Positions 1 through 12,620 of a DNA stretch of 64,000 nucleotides are shown one piece after another. Below the pieces are notes generated by a model, which worked only from the letters and a program-made list of their open reading frames with translations, was not told the DNA's origin and did no database searches. The position numbers and the translations under genes are program-made. Source of the DNA: Rhizomys pruinosus (taxonomy: Eukaryota > Chordata > Mammalia > Rodentia > Spalacidae); contig VZQC01006700.1 of the NCBI GenBank assembly GCA_009823505.1, positions 567,202 through 631,201 of the forward strand, given 5' to 3'. Each line of letters begins with the position of its first letter. Position 1 is the stretch's first letter.

Positions 1-113
1 ACAATTTGCATGAGTTAGTTCTCTCCTACCATGTGGATTGGTCTTGGGAATTGAACTCAAGTTGTCAGGCTTGGAAGCATGTGCCTTTACCTACTGAGCT
101 ATTTTACTGGCCT
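1..113 (-). repeat. B2/B3-type SINE fragment, cut by window edge
   Basis: Reads on the plus strand as the reverse complement of a tRNA-derived rodent SINE head: a 'ccatgtgg' block, then 'gaattgaactcaag', then 'ctactgagctatttt' near 95-110. In B2/B3 SINEs these are the complements of the B-box and A-box regions of the internal pol III promoter. The 3' part of the element lies outside the window. It is diverged, so an old copy. Confidence 0.6.
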
Positions 114-2215
114 CTGACTCTACCTCTTCAGTTCATGGACAGAATTCTTTTTTTGTAACTGTTCTTGGCACACAGGTGTTCAGAAAATGCATCCCATTAG
201 ATGTGAATAAATTAATAGATGAATATATTTCCAAAGAAAATCATTAGTAAGACAAAGTAACTAAGACCTGAACTATTCCAATGAATTCAAGGGACTGATA
301 AGGATTCTGTAAATCTGGGACAGGCATAGAAGAACTGAGATAAAACAAGGTACATGCCCATTCAAGTCTAAGAGCTATATACTTATTTCACATAAACACA
401 CCACTGAAATAATTATTTTCTATATGTCTGACTTGGTTCAAATATAAACTTGGTTGAAATTAGTGACCATGTAAGAACAGAAACTTTTGTTTTAAAATTA
501 TTTAAGCACAGACTCCCTAGTTCTATCAGAGAAAAAAATCTTCAGGTGACAGATTTCTTTTGTGGACCTTAGATAAAAGGATTATTGGAAAATTTGAAAT
601 CCTTTCAGCAAATAATTCTGCTTATTTTCTAGCCCCTTGGGAATGGATTAAGATCTGTCATGAAATAAACATTCATACGCAATAATAAAGATAGTATATG
701 ATTGTTCTCGTCTTCATTGTCAATATTGCCTGAAGAACTTTGAGGAATGTATTCTGGCTGTTTCCTGGTTACAAGAACTTCAGAGTTTGCATATACTGGA
801 AAGTAGAGGGAGTAGGGAGGAGAAAAGTAAGTGGTTAATGGGTAGGAGAAGGAATGCTGAGACTAAAGCTTGAGGTTAAGGAGACTGAGCTGTCCTGAGA
901 ATTCTTGGGGAAATGGGCATTTTATTTCAGAGGTCTTATGAGACTGCTTCTGCAAGATCAAATTCAGGCTGAATAAGGATCAGTAAAACACAGAATCAGG
1001 AAAACATGTATATTTTTAACCAAATATGAGAATGTTGCTAGTTATTTGACCTCCCCAAGCCTCAGTTTCCTCATATGAAAGATAAAAATTTACATGAGAA
1101 TATTAAACTCAATAGCACAATACATCCCTTCCAGCATTAAGAGCTATGAAGATTTGAAAGCATGACATTAAACCTCATTTTATTTGAATCAAAATACATT
1201 TTCTGGAATGATAGAAGAGTACAGTCTTATGACTCTTACCATTAGTGTTTAGATATCCAACATTATAGCTAAAAGGGGAGCAGACCCCAGGATTACTAGG
1301 TGAGTCTCCACTGTGATGCCATTAGAATAATTAAAGAGAGGTGCCCTTCAATGTTCTAAGGCCACTGTCTCAATACAGCGTTTCTGTATTATAGGAAGAT
1401 CAAATACAAAGTAGCCTTAGAAGTAAAAAATAATGAGCCTTACTTCTTTAACATTGACCAGTTTCTTGATGATTTTATAACTGAAAATGAGATGAGTAGT
1501 CATGACTCACAATTGCAAGAAAGATTAAAATGATAATTCCAGTCTATTTTTCATGAGTTTTCTCTTATTGCTAATTTAATATGGATAACAATATGACATT
1601 TCAGATTTTGTTTCTATTTATTTTGTAAATGTTTCCGTGTAATGACAGCACAGGTTACTGCCCTTTTTAGGTTACCCAACATGACTATATTGTAAGACCC
1701 TATTTCTTTGGATACCACACATTTTGGCCACGCGATATAGCAAAATCAATCTTAAAGCTACCAGGAAACACTGTTCCTGCTGGCTAGCTTTCACAGTGCT
1801 GGAAAGCATTATCCAGGCTGCCAGGGAAGAAAAGACATCAAAGGACTTATAAGGCACTGGACCCAAAATTCTGCAATACTGACCTAACAGGCAAGACATG
1901 TTCAATTGTGCAAAGGTGGCCTGACTTGTGGGGTGACTAACTGCTTTCTGATTTGACTTGAGGCCTGCTTAAAATGAGAGAATGCCATGCCTAGCAATGT
2001 AATCTTGGTCAAAAATACATGGCTGGCGAAATCACAGGCCCTAGGGTAGAGCAGGTTATTACTAGTTTGCTAAATGATAATGCAGTCAAATTGATGTCTA
2101 AATATTTATGCTTATATGGAGAGACCTGGGCTACTCTCAACTTTGGTCAGAGAAGTTTCTGTTTCAAATGGACAGCAGTCAATGGAGAATATACCTATAG
2201 AGACCTCATTTGGAA
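114..2215. other. Single-copy intergenic DNA with one MIR remnant
   Basis: AT-rich sequence without a plausible exon. The short open frames here (under 80 codons) have no recognisable protein. The only old repeat I see is the MIR fragment listed separately. Confidence 0.5.
1035..1125 (+). repeat. MIR SINE fragment
   Basis: Contains the MIR core-to-3' stretch 'cctcagtttcctcat' followed by an A-rich, diverged continuation, in sense orientation. MIR is an ancient mammalian tRNA-derived SINE, so this is a fossil that dates the surrounding DNA as old. Confidence 0.6.
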
Positions 2216-2219
2216 GCAT

Positions 2220-2570
2220 TGTATATGTGTGTGTATGCACATACATGTGTATGTACATTCAGATGTGTGCATTCATGCATGTGCAGATATGTGTATATGT
2301 GTCCCTGTATGTGGAGGTCAGAGGACAAACACAGATGTCCCTCCCCAAGCACCTTGTTGAGACAGAATCTGTCACTTGCTGGAATTTGCCAAGTCCACTA
2401 GATTGGCTGTCCAGCAAAACTCAGTTAATGACTGCCTTTCCTTCCTCACCTGTGCTAGGTTACAGTGCATACCTCCACATTCCCTGATTTTTAAATGTGA
2501 ATCCCAGGGATGGAACTCAGGTCCTCATACGTGCAAGACAAGCACTTTACTGGCTGAGGTAAAGTGATAG
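2220..2570 (-). repeat. Rodent composite SINE (B4/RSINE-like), antisense
   Basis: A (TG)n-rich left part is followed by 'gtggaggtcagaggacaa' and, near 2505-2560, 'ggaactcaggtcctcatac' and 'caagcactttactggctgagg'. This is the reverse complement of a tRNA-derived SINE head. A related copy lies at 49166-49505. The exact family name is uncertain. Confidence 0.45.
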
Positions 2571-3055
2571 AAACATGGATGGTGTTATCATAATAAATCC
2601 TCAATGATAACCAATACTCATCCATGTATATGAAAACATTTTTTTTGTTTTTAGGTAAATAATATATAGGATAGTCCCTTGGGGAGACTCTGCCTGAATC
2701 CTTGTGGATCATCAAAAGATCCGATAGCACATCTAAAGTAACAAAAATAACCTAGAGGAAAGAGGTCAAAGGTTGACTCTACCCATTTAAAAGAGGCTCA
2801 CTACAAAATCAGTGATTCCATTATAACTGATGGAAGAGAAACAAACTAATAACTCATTGATACAACATCATGGAAAAGAGACCAATGATCTCAGGAATAT
2901 TTTCATTCTAAAAAATTATCTAGGAAGCATGCCCTAGCTGAGCCACCCAACTGTCTCAAAGTTGCTGTGAAGCTCTCTTCATATTACACTCCAATCTGAC
3001 TAAGCACAGACTCCTTCATACTAACTTAGACAGTCCTGAGATACCACTTTATTTT
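2571..3055. other. Single-copy intergenic DNA
   Basis: No repeat or gene recognised. The sequence is AT-rich and all six frames are frequently interrupted. Confidence 0.4.
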
Positions 3056-3255
3056 TTTAATGTTTGTATTTTATTATTTTTATTTTATGTGTACGAGTGC
3101 ATTACCTGCATGTATATAAGTGCACCCCTGCGTGCAGTACATACGGAGGTCGGAAGATGTCAGATCCCCTGTAACTGGGGTTGTTAGCCATCTTGTGGGT
3201 GCTGTGAATCAAACCCAGTTCCTCAGCAAGAGCAGCTACTGTCCTTAGCACGCTT
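3056..3255 (-). repeat. B2-like SINE, antisense, diverged
   Basis: T-rich start (complement of the A-rich tail), then 'tttatgtgtacgagtgcatt', 'cggaggtcggaagatgtc', 'gtgggtgctgtgaatc' and 'agcaagagcagctac'. This is the usual order of an antisense B2. The head is degraded at the right end. Confidence 0.6.
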
Positions 3256-3619
3256 TTAGCCATCATATTCTCTTCTGTCTCCAGCCTCAAGATACAATAA
3301 ACCTCAACATTTTTCTCTAAACAGCTTATTCTGTGATGCACTTACTAATAGTGCAAGCGCTTTGTTCGATTTATCGCAATAATGGAATCCCATAATTGGA
3401 CTAAGGGAAAGAGCTTAACATTTAGTTGTTCATCTAAACTATGAGGAGTTTATGTTTTGCCATTTTCTTTGGTTACAGCTTTAGGTCTACCTGGAAACTA
3501 GACCTCTTGGTGGGTGATGCATAGCTCACTGAAAGGATTGTATTTTCAATATAGTATACAGTATGATTGAGTAGTATATAGTATGATTGATTCAGTATAG
3601 TATGATTGAATGTACTTTC

Positions 3620-4290
3620 TTTTTTATTGATGGTGTGTATATTTCAGACATCATTTTTCAATTCAGTTCAGGCATATTCCCCTTTCCCTTGCCCCCACCC
3701 CACCCCAGATCATGCATTCTGCCAAAAATGTCCTGCATCTTTCTCTCAGTCTTTTTCTTATGTTTAGGAATTCACATTTTCCTTCATTAATTTTATATCA
3801 TTCTAAAATATGGATACATACTCTCCCCCCCATATACAGTAATTACAGAGTCTGAAAATAATTGGTGGGTAGATTCCAGAGTCCACTGAGAGATTCACAT
3901 TATAATAACATAGTTGCTTTCAGACAAACAGAAATATAACAATAATGTTATTCAGCTTGCCTTTCATCTAGGGGATTTGGTATTAGCATTCAAAAATGAG
4001 AGAAACCATTCTCCATTTGTCTTTCTAGGATTGTGTTACTTCACTCAGCATAATGGCTGCAAAGTTCATAATGTCATCTTTATTTACCACTGAATAGTAA
4101 GTACTCCATTGTGTAGATGTACCACATTTTTGTCATCTACTTGTCTGTTGAGGGGCATTTGGGTTGGTTCCAGATCTTCGCTATTGTGAAGAGAGCTGCA
4201 ATAAACATGGATGTGCATGTATCTTTGAGGTAGGATGAGTCTTTGGGGTATATACCCAAGAGTGGTATGACTGGTTCAGGTGGTAGGCTC
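3620..4290 (-). mobile_element. 5'-truncated LINE-1 with target-site duplications
   Basis: Antisense 3' end of an L1. From the right it holds the end of ORF2 ('gctgcaataaacatgg' near 4196-4211 and the complement of the C-terminal Met-Glu-Tyr-Tyr region), then a 3'UTR of about 450 bp, a C-rich tract (complement of the L1 G-rich polypurine tract) near 3690-3707, and a short poly(T) at 3620. A 16-bp duplication with one mismatch flanks it: 3604-3619 and 4291-4306. This is a typical target-primed insertion, truncated at its 5' end. Its terminal ~150 bp are shared with the family X elements below. Confidence 0.85.
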
Positions 4291-4333
4291 GATTGAACGT
4301 ACTTTCAATGAAAGTATTGAAAGGATACTTTTC

Positions 4334-4742
4334 TTTTTTTCAAATTTATTTTATTTTTTAAAATTTTATCGAAGTTTTGTGCATTTCATACAACATTTCT
4401 TTTTCTATTACTTCTTTATTTTTTCTTTTTTTAACGATAAGTAATAATTTATGAGTACAAGCATCCTTCATGTAAAACCAATTTGCAAGCAGTTGTGCCC
4501 AAACCCACACAGCCCATGGGTCCCACCATTCAGCTGGGGGAGCTTGTATATTCAATCAAGTTGATCAGACTATATTGTTGTAGTTTCACCATTCACCCCA
4601 ATCACAGCCCTTACATTCTACCATGCTCCCTCTTCCGCAGATTGTTCCCTAGGCTTAGAAAAGGGGCACAGGTGGATGAGAAGCAAAATAGTCTACTTTC
4701 TCTGGAGCTGTTGTTTTGGACTCGTCAATCCTGGCTGTTTCC
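4334..4742 (-). mobile_element. Family X retroposon, copy 1 (5'-truncated)
   Basis: Antisense copy of an unrecognised retroposon also present at 20061-20897, 22753-23896, 31188-32850 and 32856-34382. It has a T-rich start (poly(A) tail complement) and shared blocks such as 'gagtacaagcatccttcatg' (4453-4472) and 'attgttccctaggcttag' (4642-4659). A 16-bp duplication with one mismatch flanks it (4318-4333 and 4743-4758), so it was inserted by target-primed reverse transcription. It has no coding capacity. The tail of this copy lacks the G-rich L1-like segment. Confidence 0.8.
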
Positions 4743-4759
4743 TGAAAGGATACCTTTCA

Positions 4760-7135
4760 ATATTGCTTTTCTAGAAATCACTTCAGTCATCACTCAGAAT
4801 TTTTTCAAAAGAAAATTTATAAACAGGTCAATTCCTTTAAAATGTGTATTAATTTATTAAAAATGTACATGATGTCAAAAAGAAGAGACAAATACCAAAA
4901 CTGAGATTTTTAGTGGGTTCTAGCTACTGTTTCTAGATCTTTTCATAGTGCAAGTGTGGCCTGTGAGTGTGGCTTGAACCTGGCCTTTGGCTACCTGAGG
5001 CTTGCCCTACTTTAATGAAATATATCACTGTGTTTGCAGTGATCTGATCTATGTATTTGCTTTCCTAGTCTCTTCTGTCTCCAGAAGCTTCCTTATGTTC
5101 ATATCAGATTAGGATCCAGTATGGCTAGAAAAATCCACATCTCAGTAAAACTTAGTTTCTCAATCTGAATTTCTTGTTCACAAAACTTTGAATTACTTTA
5201 ACTGGAATATGTAAGCCTTTCACTACTGCAGAGAAAATTTGGAAATGTGATGGCTATTGATTACTTTTACTTAGTTTTTGTGTTTATCCAGCATTAAATT
5301 TTAGGACTATGATTAATCTATATTTCTCCTACATTTTGGGGGATGAAATCAAGAGCAACAAGAACTAACAAGAAAACATGGAGAATAGCTGGTATTTATT
5401 GAAATATGCTAATAATTTTGCTTTTATACTAAATACTTTGTATAACCTTTTTGTATAATTCCCTCAACTTTCTTTAGAAATGTGTTTAGCTGGATGTACT
5501 TCTAGAGATTTTGTAAAAAAAAGAAATAAGAGTTGAAAAGAAATTTTTTTATCTGTGTGTCCTAAAAATATTATGTAAATATAAATTGTGCAATATTTTT
5601 GCAGCAAATACCTAGACCGATGAACTCTTATTCCCATTTCAAGGAATACTTGAGCTTAACAGCCGGGTGAGACCCCGTTGAGTAAGGTCAGACAGTCTTT
5701 ATATGCATCAGTTTACTCACATTGTTGATTTCTTGTGTCTACTTTTATTCTTTTTCCAAAAGAAGCTGATCTTCATGGAGGAGGCTTTACTCTGTAGTGT
5801 CTCTCAAAATATTCTAAACCAAACATTAACCTCGTATAAGACTCCAGTAGGTTTCATTTTTAAGTGTAGAGTCATTGCTTTGTGAGTTACTAATACCAAT
5901 TTGTCTTTCTTTCTCTCTCTTTCTCTTCTTTTCTCCACTGAACAATGCAGGGAACAGTTAGAGCTTTAAAAACCAAGACATAAATAAGAAAAACAGCTCG
6001 AAAGAACACTGTGTGGCTGTTAAGTGGCCAGCTCCTTTCAGATCCTCCACAAGGATTAAGAACTAAATGAATCTTTTCACATATTGTTACTCAGACACAA
6101 GGCACAGAATCAACTTCATTCTTCTCCTTTGAACCACAAGGACAATCTTACCGGGAAGCCCCCCCACCATCCCTGAGTCAATTATAGATCCTGTTACTAG
6201 AGTTATTTTAATGGATGTGTATAAAGCACTAGGAGAAAGATTGCAGATATAATCCTCAACTGACAGAGGGGAATATACCAAGGGTCTCCCGGGAGATCAC
6301 CCATCTTGAATTTTGTAAAACACATGATAGCAGAAATGAACAAACCAATTTGAATGAGATAAGAAAAGGCAAGCTTTCCATACCCTTCCCCCAAATCCTC
6401 ATCCACCTCACAGGCCGAACCTTTCAAACACAGTTAGTGCTGAGACAATTTGACATGGGTGGTAGATTAACACACCCACACAATACAAAGAGGGACGGCA
6501 CCTCCTTATTGGCACTGAGTTTGCAGAATCAGCTGCCGCACAGTAGGCCGAAAGCCAGCTTTGAAACACCAGAACCGCACCTTTGACGCTATCTTTATTT
6601 TAGTGTTCAACTGGGACTCTTTTAGAAAAAATGTTCTATGTCTTTGCAAATCAAATGTTCCCCAGAAAACTTGAAGGTTGATTAGCATCTTGCTTTCTTT
6701 TGCTTTGCTTTGGCAAGAGACAGCCTTTTAAAAAAGTCATCTTAGTGTGTCTTATTTGTTTGATCTGTGTTTTTTTGTTTTTTTCCAAGCTGTTCCATTC
6801 TTCAGAGGTCATGGGTGGGAAGGAAAATATGTTGAGGCTCTAACAGATCAGGATTCACCCAAACTCAGATATCAAAGAAAATTAAGTGTGGAAATGTCAC
6901 ATGGTTTTCTAACTTCTACATAGTCTCTTTATATTGTGTATGACCTTCATTGCCCTTGTGGCTTCGTTCTCCTGAGCCTATCAGAAATGCATAGGCAATC
7001 CTGGTAGAAACTGACCTTCACAATTGTGTCTTCACCCATTTGTTTGCTGTCAGAGGGAAGAAGTCCCCATAATTTTATTTATAAGGAGAGCAGATGGATA
7101 AAAGCAGGGGACTCAAGCAGGCACATATCTACCAA
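4760..7135. other. Single-copy intergenic DNA
   Basis: No gene or clear repeat. There is a pyrimidine-rich stretch near 5906-5939. Short open frames lack recognisable protein features and are not supported as genes. Confidence 0.4.
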
Positions 7136-7342
7136 CACTTTATTTCTCATTTAATTTTTTATGTGTATGAGTGTTATGCCTGTGTGCCATGCAATGCCCA
7201 TGGAGACTAGAATAAGGTGTTGGATCCCCTGGAACTGGAGTTACGGATGGTTGTTTGTTGCTCTGTAGGTGCTGGGATTCAAAACTGGATCTTGTGTAAG
7301 AACAGCCAGTGCTCTTAACCACTGAGTCATCTCTCTAGCCCC
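7136..7342 (-). repeat. B2-like SINE, antisense
   Basis: T-rich start, 'tttttatgtgtatgagtgtt', 'ggatcccctggaactggag' and a right end 'gctcttaaccactgagtcat' followed by 'ctctctagcccc', which is the complement of the canonical B2 5' end. Moderately diverged. Confidence 0.75.
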
Positions 7343-7387
7343 GTTTCTTGCTCATTTTAACCACTCATAATAACAATGACAAAACCA

Positions 7388-7445
7388 AGGACTAGAGATG
7401 TAGCTCAGTTTTACAACATTTGCCCAGCATGCACATCTTTTTCCA
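7388..7445 (+). repeat. ID-like SINE fragment
   Basis: 'actagagatgtagctcag' resembles the ID/BC1 5' end and is followed by 'gcccagcatgcac' and an A-rich region at 7450-7465. Short and diverged. Confidence 0.4.
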
Positions 7446-8980
7446 CAATTAAAAATAAAAACAGTGACTTAGAGCCTAGCGTGTGGACCAAGTGAACAAA
7501 CAAGTAGGTTTGTTTCTAAAGGTCTCGCGAGCTCTAAACTTAAACTCAGCCATCCACTATGAGAATGATCAGATCTCAGGCTGACAGTCTGTATTTCTTT
7601 TGTGTTATATCCCTAGTTTCATATCATAATCAATCATTAGCAAAAGAGCGCTCATTAGAGATGTTATTGCAGGATGAGGGAATAAAATAGCATTTTTTCT
7701 CATCAAAAGATTTTGTTACTTTGATTAAGCAGAATGTTTTTGAGCCTGTGATATTCAGGCTTATAGTAAATGACATTTAATTTTCTGATATATGTCACAA
7801 ACAGGTTGATATGAATCTTATTGAAATTTTCAGTAAAATGGAAACTTTCTGTGACCCTTTGAGACAAAAAGCAATGTAGGTATGGCATAACGAAACATAT
7901 GAAGTTGTCACTACTGTAAACTCTAAAATCAAATTCTCATACTTGATATATCTGAGTAATGTTAGAAAACAATGTTAAAATGGCTTCTACCAATGATATG
8001 TCTTCCGAAGAATTAGAGATTAGGTTTTGGGCAGGATATTGACATAGTTGCTTTTTTAAAAACCCAGATTTCGTGAGAGCAGGGCCTTCCCCAGGAATTT
8101 ATAAACAGTTTTCAGAGATGAGCAAATTCAAATCCAGAAACAGCTGATAATCTGGAACCAATATACATACTAAAGTCTTATAAGTCTTTTCAAAACATGG
8201 TGCAAAGCTACCAAAAAAACTTTTTCAGCGTTTGGTGTGTGATTTGAGGAGTGGTTTAACCCATTTCCTTATGGAACTATTTTGTTCTGCCCATCTGCAT
8301 TCACTCATGCTATTGGAGTTCCCAAATCCTCACAGAGATCTCCTCCTACCATTCATTAATGTCTTAGGAGAGGTTTTATCAGGGTACTTTTTAAACACAT
8401 GGTAATCTTTTCTTTTCATACATTGCTTATACATACACAAAAAGACATCTTAGTAGAAATAATCATGAAATATCCCATGGTTTCTTAACCAATTATGAAC
8501 AACCTTTGAGATATGGGAAAGATAGTCAAGCAGATCATTATTTCAAAACATATCCATAACTATATTTGTTTTAAAATGATTTCATAGTAATAGTATTCAA
8601 ATTTTAAAATTCTTACTCAATGTAAAGTGTGCCTAGAGAAATCTTTATCATCTATTCCTTTCTCTCTTTGAATAGATGATCAATATGAAACTTATGAATT
8701 AAGCATCTTTGTGCACTGATTTACCAGACCAATAATGCTAAACATGAATTCCCATGACTTATACATACACTAACATACTTTTGTAGAAGAATATTCATTT
8801 CTTTTAAGCAATCATTCTGTTGCTGTCAAATATAAACATGATTCAAAATGAGACATTTTCTAGAAAACATTTATCATTCATTTCCATGTTTTTCTTAATT
8901 GCTATAGTATTCTTGTGGATTTGGAATACATCAGTTAATTTTTACATCTTTTTAAAAATTTTGTAAAAAATTTTTTTAAA
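7446..8980. other. Single-copy intergenic DNA
   Basis: AT-rich, no gene or dated repeat recognised. The right end merges into the T-rich tail complement of the next B2. Confidence 0.4.
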
Positions 8981-8984
8981 TTTT

Positions 8985-9193
8985 TAATTTTTTTGTGTAT
9001 GAATGTACTGTCTGCATGTAGGTTGGTGCACCCATGTTGTACAATGCCACAGAGGTCAGAAGAGGGCATCACATTCCCCTGGAACTGGAGTTAAAGACGG
9101 TTCTTAGCCACCATGTGGGTGCTGGAAATCGAACCCGGGTCCTCTGCAAGAACAGTTTGCACTCTTAACCACTGAGCCATCTCTCCAGCCCCA
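8985..9193 (-). repeat. B2 SINE, antisense
   Basis: Well preserved: 'tgtatgaatgtactgtctgc', 'gaggtcagaagagggcatc', 'cctggaactggagttaaag', 'gaacccgggtcctctgcaag' and 'ccactgagccatctctccag'. It lacks the internal duplication seen in the 11.5-13.6 kb copies. Confidence 0.85.
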
Positions 9194-10380
9194 GTTTTTA
9201 CATCTTATACCATGATTGCCCAGTTTACATAATACACCAACTGTGTAGCATAATGTCAGAAAATCTGTCTAATCAAGTCCCAGTGTCTCCTCCTCTTTGT
9301 TGACTCCTCAAATCTGGTGGAAATATGTGTAAGTGAAATATACATTCTTTACTTATACTCAATAAACTTCTTTCTGTGTTTCAAAGCCCTTGGTAACCAT
9401 TGATATTCCACAGTGCAAAATATGATAAAACAGCCAGGTCATGGCTTTATTCTCTGTCTATTATCAAAACAAATTGGAGAACCATATATTCTAAAACAGA
9501 AAACACGATTTTTAAACAGTTTCCTGCTTGGTGGATAGAGCAGTATATAGATATTTTAGCTAGTATATATAAAAAAATGAAACAAATTAGAAAGTCCACT
9601 TTGTTTTTTTCCCTCAATTTCTAATTCCCCTGAATTAATTTCAGTGCACAAGAGCAATTTCCCATCTTGGACAGTCATTCATGCCACATCAAGCTATGGG
9701 TATTGAATACAGTGAAGAAAGTACTATAAACTGTAAATCAAAGATGATGTCTACTTTATGGGAGTTTTGCCTGAAGACACATTTTTATTCTCAAAAACCT
9801 CTTTGCTAAAGCATTTATGATAGAGCCAAATTCCTCTTGCAAGCTTAGTTAATACTCATGGATATCTTCTGCATATAGAACAGGGAACTTGCCAACAAAC
9901 TGATGTATCTGTCTAACAAGTGTAAAGTGGAATGGACTCAGTTATTAAGAGGGCGGGCCACTGAGCAGCATGTGTTACCTATGAAAAATGCAGCTAATGT
10001 GTTCATTCTATGAGCCTCTTTATGTCCTGGGTCCGAGAATCATCTCCTTCATGTTACCAATCAGAAAGTTAACATGTTGGAAAGAGGTACACCTTTGTGT
10101 TCCCTGTTCTGAAATGATTTGAAAACATTTTCTCTCTTTCAGGTTCTTTCAATCCAGTGTTTATTTAATTCCTATTTCTGAAGTTTTCTGGCTTAGTTTC
10201 ACTTGAAAGTCAACATTCTCATCTCTTCCTCTTGTCTTGGCATGTTTAAGTTGAGACTGTGTTCTTTCTTGCTTCCTTAAAACTTTTGCCAAATTACTTG
10301 GCATATTTCTTTTTCTCATGTTATGGAACTACCCACCCACCCCCCAATATATATCCTGACATTCCAAATTAAAAAAAAAT
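9194..10380. other. Single-copy intergenic DNA
   Basis: No gene or strong repeat seen. Composition is like the flanks. Confidence 0.4.
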
Positions 10381-10384
10381 GTAT

Positions 10385-10475
10385 GTCAGTGGTGAGCTGA
10401 AGCTGTTTGGTAGAGCAAGTCTTTTCTAGTGTGTGTGAGGTCCTAGGTTGAATGCCCAGCAATACAAAAATAAAA
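10385..10475 (+). repeat. ID-like SINE
   Basis: 'tggtgagctgaagctgtt' then 'tggtagagcaagtc' and 'ggttgaatgcccagcaatac' with an A-rich tail. This is the layout of the tRNA-Ala/BC1-derived ID element (A box, then B box, then A-rich tail), diverged. Confidence 0.55.
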
Positions 10476-10789
10476 ATGTTCCTCTCCCTTCTTTATCCTC
10501 AGCTCCATATACAGACATGTTCAAAACATACCGATCAAGCCAATTGCACAAGGCAGATTCTCTCACTTCTATGTCAATGTCTCTCGAATCCTGTTGGGAC
10601 AGAAGTTAGGTAATGCATATTTCTCCATCCTCACTTTTGACTCACAGATTTTAAGTAAAATGTTAACAGCCAAATTACAAACTGATGGAAGGAAATATAT
10701 AGCCTCCTTCCCAGCAAATTACTCAACAACAAATCAACAAAGTACCTCAATATAAGACCTGATATCCTGAATCTAACAGAGGGGAAAGT

Positions 10790-11540
10790 AAGGAATACAT
10801 TTGCACATGGGTCACAGGAAAGGACTTTCGGAATAGGTACTTAGTTGTGCAAGAATTAAGACCAAAAATTGACAAAGGAGAACCCATAAAACCAAAACAG
10901 CTTCTGTACAGAAAAGGACAATGTTCTCTTATATATATATCTATATATATATATATATATTATTTTATTATAATGAAAAAATAGTCTAAAAAATAACATA
11001 AAACAATTAAAATATAGGGCAAGAAACTAAACGGGGAGTTCTGGGAAGATAAAATACAAAAGGCTAAGAATTACTTAAAAAAATGTTCAACATCCTTAGA
11101 CATAAGGGAAATGTAAATTGAAACCACTTTGAGAGTTCATCTTACCCCAGTCAGAATGGCTAAGGTCTAAAAACAAAGGACAAATGCTGGTGAGAAAGGG
11201 GAGCTTATTCACTGCTAGTAGCAGTGCAAACCAGTGCAACTACTATGGAAATCAGTGTGGAGATTCCTTAGAAAATTAGAAAAAGGTCTACCACGTGATC
11301 TAGCCACACCATTTTTGGACATGTACCCAAAGGACCCTATATCTTACTGCAGATCTATTGCTGCTCTTAATCACAAATGGAATTATAATAGATGTCTATC
11401 AACTAATAAACGAATAATGAAAGTACAGTTATGAATGGAATATTATTTGGCTGATAAGTAAAACAAAATGATGAAATTCAACTGGAACCCAGACACAGAA
11501 AGACAATTGCCACATGTTTCTTTCATAAGGGTATGCTAGC
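10790..11540 (+). mobile_element. Old LINE-1 fragment (ORF2 3' part)
   Basis: Sense-strand remnant of ORF2. The order 'gaaatgtaaattgaaaccac', 'cttaccccagtcagaatggc', 'actatggaaatcagtgtgg' and 'ggacatgtacccaaaggac' matches the L1 region coding the C-terminal Cys-rich and following segment. It carries many stops and is interrupted by an imperfect (TA)n tract at 10930-10961. Nonfunctional fossil. Confidence 0.75.
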
Positions 11541-11548
11541 TTTTATTC

Positions 11549-11797
11549 TTTTTTTTTATTAATTTTATTATTTCTGTATGGTTGTGAAATGTACTGTCTG
11601 CATGTAGGTCTGTCAGCCCTGTGTGTGCAATGCCGCGGAGTCAGAAGAGGGTGTCAGGATTCCCCTGGAACTGGATTCTCCTGGAATTGGAGTTTCAGAT
11701 GTGTCTCGGCTGCCATTGGATGCTGGGGATCGAACCCGGGTCCTCTGCAAGAGCGGGTCGGCGCTCTTAACCGCTAGGCCATCTCTCCAGCCACAAC
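11549..11797 (-). repeat. B2 SINE, antisense, internal-duplication subtype
   Basis: Canonical antisense B2 with T-rich start, 'gtactgtctgcatgtaggtc', 'gatcgaacccgggtcctctg' and 'ggccatctctccagcc'. Between 11664 and 11695 the block 'ctggaactggattctc' is followed by 'ctggaattggagtt', so a ~15-bp core segment is present twice. Copies at 12062, 13425, 53915 and 59107 share this. Confidence 0.85.
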
Positions 11798-12061
11798 TAG
11801 CTTTTATTCTTTAGATATGTATGTTTCAATTGAAAAATTCCATGGAAGTCAGGATAAGGGGACATGGACAGAGGGATTCATGAGAGAGAAAATAGAATCC
11901 AGTAATATAAAGGCGGAAGGAGAATAATAGAAGAATAGCATAGGAAGAGTTAAGTCAAGTTTGGAATGAGTGGGCAGGGCAGAAAAAGGGGTTTGGGGAG
12001 GGACAATTAGCAATGAAGTATTTTGAAAAATGTCAAATGGAAACACTAATTGTTAGAAACT
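11798..12061. other. Old repeat-poor spacer
   Basis: The purine-rich stretch 'agggattcatgagagag' and following sequence resemble an L1 3'UTR continuation, but too weakly to call. Confidence 0.3.
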
Positions 12062-12300
12062 TCTTTTTTTTTATTTTATTATTTATTTCTGTATGTGTAT
12101 GAATTACTGTCTTATTTCTGTGCACCCATGTCGTGCAATGCGCGGAGTCAGAGAGGGTCTCGGATTCCCCTGGAACTGGAGTTCTCTGGATTGGAGTTAC
12201 CGACGGTTCTCAGCCACCATGTGGGTGTGGGGATTGGAACCCGGGTCCTCTTTCAAGAGCGGTCGGCGCTCTTAACCGCTAGGCCATCCCTCCAGCCCAA
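12062..12300 (-). repeat. B2 SINE, antisense, internal-duplication subtype
   Basis: T-rich start at 12064, 'cccatgtcgtgcaatgcgcg', the doubled core 'ctggaactggagttctc' plus 'tggattggagtt', and 'gctaggccatccctccagccc' at the right end. It has lost a few bases relative to its relatives. Confidence 0.82.
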
Positions 12301-12620
12301 TTGTAGAAACTTCTTAAAAAGTACATATATAATATAAAACTAATTTCACCAGGGTTACTCTCTAAGGGAGTGTACAATGCTCCTACTATACATCAAAAGC
12401 TAGCAAATAAAAAGCCCACTTTCAAGGATGGGCTCTCTTTTTTGGAGTTGTTGACCGAATTTGGGATTCTCAAATACTCTCAAAAATACTGACTATTGAC
12501 ATTGGTCTTAGTTACTCACCTTCCATCTTCTTTGTGGCTGTGTACACCAGGGTAGCTAGCCCATGAGTTCCCAGACACTCTCCAATCTTGCCGTAGGAGA
12601 GCTGAGACCTCCACAATCCT
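12301..12620. other. Single-copy spacer
   Basis: No gene or repeat recognised. Confidence 0.35.
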
